Assembly: GCF_003473485.1 (NCBI RefSeq)
Contig: NC_053048.1
Span: 41,412,755 to 41,476,754, forward strand
Source of the DNA: Medicago truncatula
Taxonomy: Eukaryota; Streptophyta; Magnoliopsida; Fabales; Fabaceae
Reading direction: 5' to 3'
Length of the DNA stretch: 64,000 bases
The first letter of the stretch is position 1, and each line of letters opens with the position of its first letter. This document shows, in pieces, positions 22,502 through 31,678 of the stretch. Under the pieces are notes generated by a model. That model was not told the DNA's origin, ran no database searches, and worked only from the letters and a program-made list of their open reading frames with translations. The translations under genes and the position numbers were made by a program.

Positions 22502-22550
22502 CTTGAATTAACAATGTGAAGCTCCAATTTTCTTGCATTTTTTACCTTCA

Positions 22551-22558
22551 ATTTATAG
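22551..22558 (-). promoter_or_regulatory. TATA box of the transposase gene
   Basis: The minus strand reads CTATAAATTG here, about 55 bases upstream of the transposase ATG, consistent with a short leader. Confidence 0.6.
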
Positions 22559-22914
22559 AAATCAAAGTGACACTCCAGTTTCTAAATTTAAATTTCAGAT
22601 GAATTAGTGTGCCATTTTGTTACCGCCAATTTTTTTATAAAATGAAAGAAAAGCTTGAAAAATTTGCGCCAATTTTTTATAGGAGTAAAGCAGTTTTGGA
22701 AGTTGAAGAGGCAAATAAATTTTGGCTTGAATTTTGGTGTATTATTGAGCAACGTGTTTCCTCTCTTCAATGAAAGAACATGAAAAATAACCAAGCACCT
22801 TAATTAATGTGGTGAGAACATCAACGGTTACAGAAAATCAGAATTCATAAGGGCAAATAAGGTATTTTGACTTAAATTAAATGACAAAGACATCATTTCT
22901 TAAAATATGTGATT

Positions 22915-22949
22915 TGGTCAATTTTGCTTATAAAAAATTACGGAGGGAG
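22915..22949 (-). repeat. Right terminal inverted repeat of the mariner element
   Basis: Reverse-complemented it reads CTCCCTCCGTAATTTTTTAT followed by AAGCAAAATTGA. It matches the left end except for a 7-base window, and TA follows at 22950-22951. Confidence 0.9.
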
Positions 22950-22951
22950 TA

Positions 22952-24083
22952 TATAATACAAAAGCTTACATCTTTGAGCAAAAGTACACGTGGCGTCTCA
23001 AGTTTCTCTCAAGCATTTATTGCTTTTCTAACAAAAATGTTGCAATGCATTGTACATTTGATCGAGAAAGTTGCCTTAATTACATTTTGTGTATATTACA
23101 TTCATTCCATTTATTTAAAATGAAATAATTAAATGTATTATGTACATTTTAATTGCTAATAAATGCATTAGCTTTCCTAATTAGCCTTTAATTTTAGCAG
23201 ATTCCCTCACTTTTTCTATTCTACGATCCACAAATCATGTCTTGCTAACTAATCCACAATTTTAGAAATAGAATAGTGATCTATCTTCCACCAGTTTTAT
23301 ATGTCTTGCTAACTAATTTCAACCTGTTTTTTTAGTGATAGTTGATAATTGATTTTTTGGTTTTGCTTATTTTTTCTATTTTCGTGTATGGTTGATTTGT
23401 GGTAACTATAAACTAACATATTATTCTACTATAGGTTTGTTTAACTATTGTTGGTTTATCAATCAAACAATGTGTGCTTAATTATATCTCTCTTTTTGTT
23501 GTTTTCACTTTTGTGTTTAGATGCTATCTTATCCGGTTTCAAAAAAATAATTGCTAACTACTTTGTTATTTTTTTTTTTTGACAAACTACTTTGTTATTT
23601 GTTCACTTTGTTTTCATAATAGCCGATATACCATATAACTTAGCAGTTAGTAAGACATATTTTGTCAAATTAAACTCATTAAACAAATTCAACTTCAATT
23701 TCAAATATCTAATAAGCACGTATTTCGTCGACTCAATCTAATACATATTTTATCAAATTTCAGATTGACACCACATTTTTATTTGAATTCTTTAGGTTTA
23801 TGTATATGATCATCTTATTTATATGTTATTCAACATCTATTGTTCCATCCATTGTAGAAATTAAACTCAAATTTGACACATTAACATCTCTCTTTCAAGT
23901 GTGCGACTCTCCGTGTCTGTGATAATGTGACATAGTCAAGTAAGATCAAACGAAAGCACAATATGGTCAAAATAGCGATTTGATTGTAATTTAATATAGG
24001 AGGTTTATGTTCTTTTCTTTCATGAGAAACTAAAAATGAAAACTAGAAAAATAAAGAAGATGAAAAAGAAACTTGAGATTGAG

Positions 24084-24085
<2 letters not shown>
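22952..24085. other. Intergenic, no gene seen
   Basis: AT-rich DNA with short repeats such as GTCTTGCTAACTAAT (about 23240 and 23303) and ACTACTTTGTTATTTGTT-like pairs near 23560-23600. No coding or RNA gene recognised. Confidence 0.5.
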
Positions 24086-24121
<36 letters not shown>

Positions 24122-24927
24122 GATAGGATCAAATGACACCATAGTGTCAAAATTAGTTTGACACCAAATCTCATCCATTCATTTCATTTAATCCAAAGGT
24201 TTAAAACTATCACCAAATTAATTAATATACAGCAAATACTCTCTATCACCTAATTAAGAAACATATCTATCATTATTAATTTATAATCAAACATTCCATT
24301 TTTATTTCCCCAAATTTATTTGTTCTTCTTTTTTTTTTCTCTCCAAATTTATAAATTTTCCCAGATTTCTATAATCATACGCAAACTTTTTTTCTAAACT
24401 TTTTTATAAAATGAATGGTTGAACTCATATACCTATGGTTGTTTGAGTAATCATCACCATCAATGATATTTCTTTGTCTTTATCTCATATACTCATATTT
24501 TTTTAATAATTAATTAAATTGTATTAAAAAAAACCAACAAGCTCGACAAATGATTCTTGAATTGCTCATGCTAATTAAATTATTTTGTCACTCATAGGTC
24601 TAATGTTTTTTTAGAGGACTCAGTTGCGTCTCATGTTTAACTGAATTAAGATTTATCATGATTTTATAAAAATTATAAAGTTTGAGTTTGTGCTTATGGC
24701 CAAAAGAAAAAAATTAGGGGATAATAAAAAGGGTTTGAACAAAAACAAGAAGGTATTGTTTGATTATGAATTAATGATGATAGATATGTTTCTTAATTAG
24801 GTGATAGAGAGTATTTGGTGTATATTAATTAATTTGGTGATAGTTTTAAGCCTTTGGATTAAATGAAATGAATGGATAAGATTTGGCGTCAAACTAATTT
24901 TGACACCATGATGTCATTTGATCTTAT

Positions 24928-24968
<41 letters not shown>
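24086..24968. mobile_element. Foldback element (24120-24930) inserted within a (TA)n microsatellite
   Basis: (AT)n runs at 24086-24119 and 24931-24968 enclose an 811-bp unit. Its left arm (about 24120-24294, starting GGGATAGGATCAAATGACAC) is the near-perfect reverse complement of its right arm (about 24756-24930). Each end also contains short palindromes, for example GTGTCAAA..TTTGACAC. No open frame is present. Insertion between TA repeats resembles the Micron type of MITE. A related single end sits next to another TA run at 1691. Confidence 0.75.
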
Positions 24969-24973
<5 letters not shown>

Positions 24974-25186
24974 TTTTTTTAAGGAAGCAAAAAAAGAATA
25001 TTTCCTTATTCTCTTTCCTTATTTCTCGGGAAAACCATAACTGAAAATTAAAACTACCACTGCATAATTGAGTGCATTGTACGTAGTTGTTCTGCAATAA
25101 CAAAAATAAAGGTTATATAATCACTATGCATCCTTGGCATAAACTTTAGGTATAATAACATACTGCAAATATTATAGCCGATAAGC

Positions 25187-25794
25187 TCAAGAAGCAATTC
25201 GGTATGTAATATATGTGCCTGCAGTCTCACTTGGCCTTAGTCCATAATATCTCACAACAGGATCCGACGTCAAAATTCTAGATAGCTGAGTATCTTTGAC
25301 AGTGTATTTCTTGAGCAAAGCTCTCTTCTCAGCCTCAGTGATAACCTGATGTGGAGGTACACATTCGTGCTTTGTAATGTTCACCAGCAGTTCATCCTCC
25401 ATAAACACTTCAAGACGCTTAGAACCAACATGTAACTCATTTCAGTAACAGCACTTCTAGCATAATGAGATAATTTATTCTGACAAACCAAAATCCCACT
25501 ATCAACATTCTCTTGCAATATCCTAGTAATAAAACCTCTAACAATCTTAACACCAAGTTTAGCATCATCAGAGTCAGAGAAGAAAACGCAGATTTTTTCA
25601 GATGGGTTGTTTCTATGTGTTTTGTTGATTTCTAACTGTTCTCGTTTCATGTGTTTGCCGTATTTGAAGATGAAATCTTCTCGAGACATGGTGAGTTCGG
25701 TTTCCTCAACGAGGTAGTTTCTGTCGGATAACATTTGGAGAAGGGTTTTTTGGATTCTGTAGAGTTTTGTTATGTCTTCTTCGGAAAACACCAT
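25187..25794 (-). pseudogene. RPB5-like RNA polymerase subunit, frameshifted and deleted
   Basis: The N-terminal part (MVFSEEDITKLYRIQKTLLQ, then the GKHMKREQL and ICVFF regions and ILVCQNKL) matches the jaw half of eukaryotic RPB5, shared by RNA polymerases I-III; plants have extra copies for polymerases IV/V. The C-terminal part ([58 protein letters not shown]) matches the conserved assembly domain. The two halves are in different frames: reading shifts near 25400, just after SAVTEM. The highly conserved RGQVVKI segment normally between YGL and RPSETAG is missing. The gene is intronless. Taken together it is most likely a processed or decaying pseudogene of an NRPB5/NRPE5-type gene. A sequencing error could explain the shift but not the internal deletion. 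Confidence 0.82.
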
Positions 25795-26090
25795 TGTTGT
25801 TGTGCCCGTGCGTTTCCTTCTGAAACTGTTGTTGCAGTTCTTCTTCAATTGAGAAATATATATGTCTAATGAAAAAAAAAAACTTTAAAATGAGAGATTG
25901 GGTGAGTTGCCGGTAATTTTATGGGTTTATTGAAGGAGTTGGATATTTTTTATGATTAATTTAGAAAAAAGTTAGACACAATTAAAAAAAATGCCACAAC
26001 ATTTAAAAATGTCTAATAAACACAAATTTTGTCAACTCTGTACAATATATTAAGGGGGATGTATTGGATTAGGATTCTATGGAATTTTAA

Positions 26091-26257
26091 AAGACTTTTT
26101 ATTTATGAAAAAGTCTTGTGGTATTCAATCAAGACTTTTTGCAACTTAAAAAAAGTCTTGTGTATTCAATCAAGACTCTTTGTTATTTTAAAAAAGTCTT
26201 GAGGTATTCAATCAAGACTTTTCATTACTTAAAAAAAGTCTTGTGGTATTCAAAATC
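26091..26257. repeat. Array of four hairpin units (40-43 bp each)
   Basis: Four head-to-tail units begin at 26091, 26131, 26172 and 26214. Each has AAGACTTTTT, a short variable loop, AAAAAGTCTTG and a spacer like TGGTATTCAATC. Every unit is itself an inverted repeat, so the array can form four adjacent cruciforms. The surroundings (GGGGGATGTATTGGATTAGG at 26054) look like the end of a MITE that contains the array. Confidence 0.85.
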
Positions 26258-26392
26258 ATTCAAATTTCGAAGGATTGTTTAATAAATTGGATTTTGATGG
26301 ATTTTGTGGGATTTTGTAGTGTAATTTTAACAAGAAAAAGTCTTTCATGAAAAGATGAGATTTCTTGAGATTGTTTTTCTTTTAAAAGTTAC

Positions 26393-26474
26393 AATCTCTT
26401 TCTTCTCTTTTTTTTTTCTTTCTCTCTCTCCCCCTCCTTATTCTCTCCTTTCTCTCTTAGTTTCTCTATCTCTC

Positions 26475-26532
<58 letters not shown>

Positions 26533-26567
26533 TCTCATCCCCCCTCTCTCCCTCTCTCTATCTCATA
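26393..26567 (+). repeat. Polypyrimidine tract with (CT)n core
   Basis: About 175 bases are nearly pure C/T on the plus strand, with a CT dinucleotide run of about 50 bases (26479-26530). It reads as a low-complexity Ser/Leu peptide but is not a gene. Confidence 0.9.
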
Positions 26568-28248
26568 AAAAAATAAAAATTGTATTGTGAATATTATGAT
26601 AGAGAGTATGTCGTAATCAATGTTTTGCAAATCGAGTGTTAACTCTCCGCGATTACCGAGTTTACGTTTTTAGGTACAAAAATCGTGTTAACTCTGAGGT
26701 AAACTGGGTTTCTGGTAAAATCGGAAGACTTAACGAGTTTGACTGAGTTAACACTCGGTAAATTCGTGTAAACTCGACCGATTTGTAATGGCTGACACAA
26801 TTTTTTTTTGAAAGATTTGTAAGTGTTGACATAATTTTAAATATGTACAATTGAGTTTTGTGGAAATAACATTTTTAACAAATAAAAAATGTGTATTGAG
26901 AATAATGTGTTAGAGTGTTTTTTAGTCCCTTAAAATCTTATAAAATCCATAAAATTCTTAAAATTTGAAAATCAATAGTAAAAGAATTTTTAATTGGTTT
27001 TATTTTTCTTTATTCAAACGCTAGAATTTATAAGTATATGAGTCAACTCACTTATATGTTGTTCAACAACTACTCTTTCTTACACTATAATTTTAACTCA
27101 CTTGACACACTATTATCTCTCCATTAAGTGTCAGAGCCTTCGTGTTCGTGATCAATCACCAAGAACCACTCCTTCTCTCCCACAATATTAAACCGGGAAA
27201 TCATACTTCTGATGGGCCTTATGAGGAGTCAACACTGGTGTGGATTCACACATTTGAGAAAGACCAACCAAGTGACAGAGATATCACATCTTCATCCAAA
27301 ATTTTAAGACTTAAGTATGTATTTTGTCACTTATTTGTTGTTCAACGTGCACTATTTTATCCAATATTAAGCTTTAAATGACATTTGATACATCACAATA
27401 TCATCTCCCTTAACCGTACTTGGCACGGATGTCCATACTAGTTAAATTCAAAGATTTTTTTACCTACTATAATTGGTCCTACAACTCATCATTCCTTCCA
27501 TGAAAATCAAATTCAAATCTCTCCATATCTCAGCATTCAAGCCTACAGCATCTCTCCATAACTCTACATTCGATGACTTTGAAAATCGTTAGCCTATATA
27601 AGGCACGTAAAATAAACCTTAGACATCATTGCCACTTTTCTTATGCTTCAATATCAATAATTTCAATTTCAATAATTTGTGTTTATTCTTATGTTTCAGC
27701 GATAATTTTTATAGTGTTTACTCTTCTTATGTTTTGATTTTCTTTCTTTGATTCTTTTTGTGCTTTTTACGATTGAATTTTACCGTAAAAATTTGATTTA
27801 ACCAATTGTTAATTTGTTTTGTACATAGAAATCTTAGACAAAGATGTTGGTTAGCTTTTTTATGATGATTAAATCTTGCTCCTTTTGTTATTTAAAAAAA
27901 ATAAAAAATCTTGCACCTTTTGTTATGTTGGCTATCTTTTTCTCCCTCACCGCTAAACAGCAGCTAGATTTTCTGGAATGAACTCTAACTATCCATTTAT
28001 CACAATACTTGACCAGCATCTTTGAATCTTTATTCCGTAATTGACTTTAAAAAAGTGCTCTTAAAAGAGTTTTTATTTTTTATTTTTTTTATGAATGCTC
28101 TTAAAAGAGTTAAAATTGACGATTTATATTTATTTGAAGTTTAAAAGCTTCAAATAAAAATGATTTCATAATTTCACATAGTTTCATCTAAGAGGTCCTT
28201 TGACTCTACCTGCAATTCATCTTCACGGTGTCACATAGTTAAGTGAGA
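26568..28248. other. Intergenic with degenerate repeats, no gene seen
   Basis: 26620-26790 has many repeats of an ACTCGGTAAACTCG-like word and is probably the end of a DNA transposon. 27130-27330 has moderate coding look, but no start or family was recognised and it is probably repeat-derived. The rest is AT-rich. Confidence 0.45.
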
Positions 28249-28522
28249 CTTCTTCCGTTCCTTTTTAATTGTCACATTTTAATATTTTACATAAATCAAG
28301 ACAATCAACAATTGATACTACTTTTGATGCAATAAGTTATACTTTTACTATAATGACTTTATTCATTTAATATCTCATTTTATATATTTCTCTCTCCGCA
28401 ATAAATAATTAAGGACAATATTGGTAAAACAACATTTAATGTTGTATTGAACTTCGAAAGTAACAGTTAAATAGGAACAAAAAATTTCTTTAAAAGTGAC
28501 ACTTAAAAAGGAACGGAGGGAG
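28249..28522. mobile_element. Stowaway-like MITE (about 274 bp)
   Basis: The left end CTTCTTCCGTTCCTTTTTAA and the right end (reverse complement CTCCCTCCGTTCCTTTTTAA) are inverted repeats, and TA follows the right end. The left flank is GA rather than TA, so that end has mutated. It belongs to the same broad group as the element at 18701 but has a different inner sequence (AATTGTCAC). Confidence 0.82.
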
Positions 28523-29250
28523 TAACTAATACAATACATTTTTTCATTAAAAATATTCATATTCCACATTAACGTGTAAATCAATGTCGGTTAGTAACAA
28601 AAAAAGAAAATCAATGTCGGTTAATAATTACCTCACTTTAATCCACTCTCATTAATTACATTCATTGTTTAAATTTTTAAGTTGACAATATTTCTTTATC
28701 TATGTGCTATTTACATAGCCAATCACTCTAAGGTCCTGGATAAAGATGAGCTGTTCAACATATTATGGGGATGCTCTAAAAAAAATAAAAAATTATGGGG
28801 ATTAAAATCACCATTATTTTCAATTTTACCGAATACATGAATGATTAAATAACAATGATTTGACCAATTAGATAATAGTAAACTTTAATTAAAGACAGAT
28901 TATTTGGAGAATGTGAGTTTAAACCTCGACATGAACAATAATTGATTAACTTTTACTTATATTTAGTCTTTCCGCCAAACTCGTCATTATTTTCTGAAAA
29001 CAAAAATAAAATTTGGATGGGCTTAGGCCCTCTTGTTATCCAAAAATAAATAAATAATAAAATTTGGTTACAATAATCCCCAAAGGATAGAGAGATTTTA
29101 TTCCACACCTAAAAACCAATATATTATTACATATGTTTGATCGAAGACAATGACCTCATCTTATATGATACTATTTACATATTATTATTTATTATGATTT
29201 ATGGTACTTAATACTACATTAAGATATTATTTATAGATTAAATATATATA

Positions 29251-29282
<32 letters not shown>

Positions 29283-29285
29283 TAA
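28523..29285. other. Intergenic; ends in (TA)n
   Basis: No gene seen. A TA-rich microsatellite at about 29244-29282 lies just past the stop codon of the zinc finger gene to the right. Confidence 0.55.
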
Positions 29286-30065
29286 TCAAAGTTTAAGGGT
29301 TAAATCAACTTTGGATGCTTCCTCCTCTTGAGTCTCTTTCTCTTCCTGATCAACTTTATCACTAACAACACCTCCCTCTGAAACTGAATCAATTTCAATC
29401 TCAGACATATTAACTTTTTGATTCATTATGCTTTGATTAGCTTCATTTGCTTCATCTATCTCTGGAATATGCTGCAATGCACCATACAAATTCCCTGCAT
29501 AAAAGTTTGATGACCCTGCATGCTGAATCATATTGTTAAATCCATAATATTGATATCCACACCCCATATGGAATGGAGAGATGGTGTTTAGACTTATCCC
29601 TTGATCACCATTTGAGTAATTTATCCAAGCATTGTTAAAAGTTTGGATCCTTTTTTTGAGACTTCTCTCTAATTTGTGAGAATTTTGATGACCACCTAAT
29701 GCACGTGGACTAGTGAACTTTCTGCCACAAAATTTGCACGAGTAAGCCTTTTGAATTCCTTTCCTGTGATCAACAATGAATCCAAAACGAAGAAATGGAG
29801 AAATTTCTTTGGAAGAATCAGTTGATTCTTCTTCAACAACATCTTTTTGGGGAGTCCTCGAATTCTGAGTTTCAACATAGGATTCTTCCAACACGATTGC
29901 CTTTCTCTTGTTCTCATTATTATGATTTTCCATCATCTTCAAATTGGCTATTGATTCTTCATTCACCTTCTCCTTCCCCTTGTTGCACATGGCATCAGAG
30001 AGAAAGTGAAATGATGGGTTGAGAGATGATTTAAAATGTGAAAATTCTTGTGAATTTAAAGACAT
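29286..30065 (-). CDS. Single C2H2 zinc finger repressor with C-terminal EAR motif
   Basis: From the ATG at 30065 the product is 259 residues; an internal ATG at 29990 (MCNKGKEKVNEE) would give 234. One plant-type finger, YSCKFCGRKF...RALGGHQNSH, has Cys110, Cys113, His126 and His130 and an ALGGH helix where the family usually has QALGGH. The C-terminus ends VDLTLKL, a DLxLxL/EAR repressor motif preceded by an acidic Glu-rich region. The gene has no intron. On the minus strand TTTATATT (about 30104-30111) is a plausible TATA box and CACGTG at 30096-30101 is a G-box, both close to the upstream ATG; the short distance leaves the start uncertain. It shares architecture, but little sequence outside the finger, with the gene at 9845-10711. 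It is probably a nuclear transcriptional repressor of the ZFP/KNUCKLES type; orthology is not resolved. Confidence 0.88.
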   Translation of the reverse strand: MSLNSQEFSHFKSSLNPSFHFLSDAMCNKGKEKVNEESIANLKMMENHNNENKRKAIVLEESYVETQNSRTPQKDVVEEESTDSSKEISPFLRFGFIVDHRKGIQKAYSCKFCGRKFTSPRALGGHQNSHKLERSLKKRIQTFNNAWINYSNGDQGISLNTISPFHMGCGYQYYGFNNMIQHAGSSNFYAGNLYGALQHIPEIDEANEANQSIMNQKVNMSEIEIDSVSEGGVVSDKVDQEEKETQEEEASKVDLTLKL

Positions 30066-30284
30066 GCACTTAGGGCAAATATTATGTGAAGTTTCCACGT
30101 GTAAAATATAAAGCAATCTTGAGGATGGATATCACTTTTAATTAGATTAGATAGATTTCAAATACTACTCTTTCTCTTTATTATTTTTTTAATGACAATT
30201 AATAAAATAAGATCTTGTCAATTTTTTTTAATAAATAAAAATATACTTTTAATAAAAATAAGTAGATTTTTAGTCATTTTGAAC

Positions 30285-30359
30285 TTAACTCAGCTGCTAG
30301 GGATAATACATAATATATACAAGGTCCCGAGGTTTAAACCCCGGACATCACAAAAAAAA
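30285..30359 (+). mobile_element. Very short tRNA-like SINE insertion
   Basis: AACTCAGCTGCTAGGG (A-box-like) and GAGGTTTAAACCCCGG (B-box-like) are followed by nine A's. AGTAGATTTTTAGTCA occurs just upstream (30261-30276) and directly after the A tract (30360-30375), which fits a target duplication. It cannot fold as a normal tRNA and is taken as a retroposed tRNA fragment. Confidence 0.65.
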
Positions 30360-30485
30360 AGTAGATTTTTAGTCAAATTCAATAAATAAGTAGATTTTAA
30401 AAATAATCTTACCTTTTGTTGGCCTATTTATTAATGTAAATGTCAAATAGTCGATAAATTGAGTGGATAATTAATTTAAAAAATA

Positions 30486-30859
30486 GCTTAATTGCATGTT
30501 TATTTTTATTTTATGTGTTAAGTTGGTCTTTTATGTTTTAAAAGTTTATAGTTGGTCCAAAACGTTACTCAAATTATAATAAGTTAATTAATCATTTTCA
30601 TCATTTTACTGTTTAGCAATTTGGGTTGAAAATATATGTGTTGGAATTTAATTAATTTACAAAATTAGGTTTAGATTATTTTTTAATTTCTTATGTTTTA
30701 CGAAATTCAATATTATGTGGCGGAAGAGACTAACTTATTTTAACGTGAACATTTTTTTGAACTAACTTAAAATTTTTAAAACATAAGAGACCAGCTTAAA
30801 ACGTAAAGGACCACCTTAAAACTTAAAATCAATATAAGAGATCAAACATTCTATTAAAC
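30486..30859. mobile_element. Mutator-type MITE (374 bp) with 10-bp target duplication
   Basis: The ends GCTTAATTGCATGTTTATTT and (reverse complement) GTTTAATAGAATGTTTGATC are inverted repeats with long arms containing GGTCYTTTAYGTTTTAA words. TTAAAAAATA flanks both sides exactly. No open frame. Confidence 0.75.
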
Positions 30860-31301
30860 TTAAAAAATAGTTAACAATCTCGCCGTTACTTTTTAAGTGT
30901 TAGACTTGTAGAAAAAAAAATTATTCTAATTTATTTGTTGATTTCAAAGTTCAAAGTTGTATTAATATTGTTTTAATAAAATTATCCTTAAATATTATTG
31001 TCGAGAGAAAAAAGTGAAATAAGATAATAAATAAATGGGTAAAGGGCTTATAGAAAAAAAAAAAAAATTATATCAAAAGCCATTGAAAAAAGTATATAAA
31101 AATAACAAAATTATTAATTTTGTGGATAAGTGTAAATAACCTTTGACATGGCTTGTTAAAAAAAACCCTTTGACATGAAAATTAAAAAGGAACCAATGTA
31201 CTATAACTTCTTTTTTTGACAAAATCCAATGTACTATACTTTTAAAATTTGAAAATTGATAAAGTTTTTAAAAAATATATTAAATACACCTTTTTTTTTT
31301 T

Positions 31302-31678
31302 GGTTTAAATGTGTCATTGGTCCCTGCACTTTCATCAGATTTTGGCATTGGTTCCTGCACTTTTTTTTGTTTGGCATTGGTCCCTGCACTTTGTAAAAAT
31401 ATTGGTATTGGTCCATCTGTTAACTTTCTGTTAAAAAAAAACACAAAACCAACGGAATGCCACGTGGTCCAATCATTTTACGCCACGTGGCACCAATATC
31501 AATATTTTTACAAAGTGCAAGGACCAATACCAATAGTTTTGTGTTTTTTTTTTAACAGAAAGTTAATAGAGGGACCAATACCAATATTTTTACAAAGTGC
31601 AGGGACCAATTCCAAACAAAAAAATGTAGGGACCAATGCCAAAATCTGATGAAAGTGCAAGGACTAAAGACATATTAA
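31302..31678. mobile_element. Inverted-repeat MITE (about 377 bp) carrying two G-box palindromes
   Basis: The left end GGTTTAAATGTGTCATTGGT and the right end are arms of about 160 bases with repeated GGGACCAATGCCAA / TTGGCATTGGTCCC words. The flanks are runs of T, so a target duplication cannot be separated from low complexity. CCACGTGG occurs at 31460-31467 and 31483-31490 in the central loop. The end matches the GGYTTAAAT group seen at 7566. Confidence 0.72.

Larger units (their letters stand above)
19246..22949. mobile_element. Complete Tc1/mariner element (about 3.7 kb) with transposase and a second gene
   Basis: The terminal inverted repeats read CTCCCTCCGTA, seven variable bases, then TATAAGCAAAATT at both ends. 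TA lies immediately outside each end (19244-19245 and 22950-22951). A further copy of ATATAAGCAAAATTGA lies inside the left end (about 19296-19313), a likely subterminal transposase site. Inside are a spliced, apparently intact DD39D transposase (minus strand) and a convergent second gene (plus strand), each with its own TATA box. The 388-bp gap between the stops contains short direct repeats (TGTACTAGCTTATG twice, AATGCATAAAACACAAAA twice). Everything needed for an autonomous plant mariner element appears to be present. Confidence 0.92.

Noticed and set aside
22191-22511. 106-codon plus-strand frame with repeated ERWLEVFKSFKG
   Set aside because: It is the antisense of the 66-bp repeat in the transposase first exon. 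The minus-strand reading joins in phase to a full transposase.
26091-26257. Regularly spaced repeats resembling a CRISPR array
   Set aside because: The repeats are themselves palindromic with near-constant spacers, in a plant nuclear context, with no cas genes.
26355-26576. 73-codon Ser/Leu-rich frame
   Set aside because: It is simply the translation of the CT microsatellite.
27142-27381. 79-codon plus-strand frame
   Set aside because: No recognised family; the sequence appears to be part of a dispersed repeat rather than a host gene.
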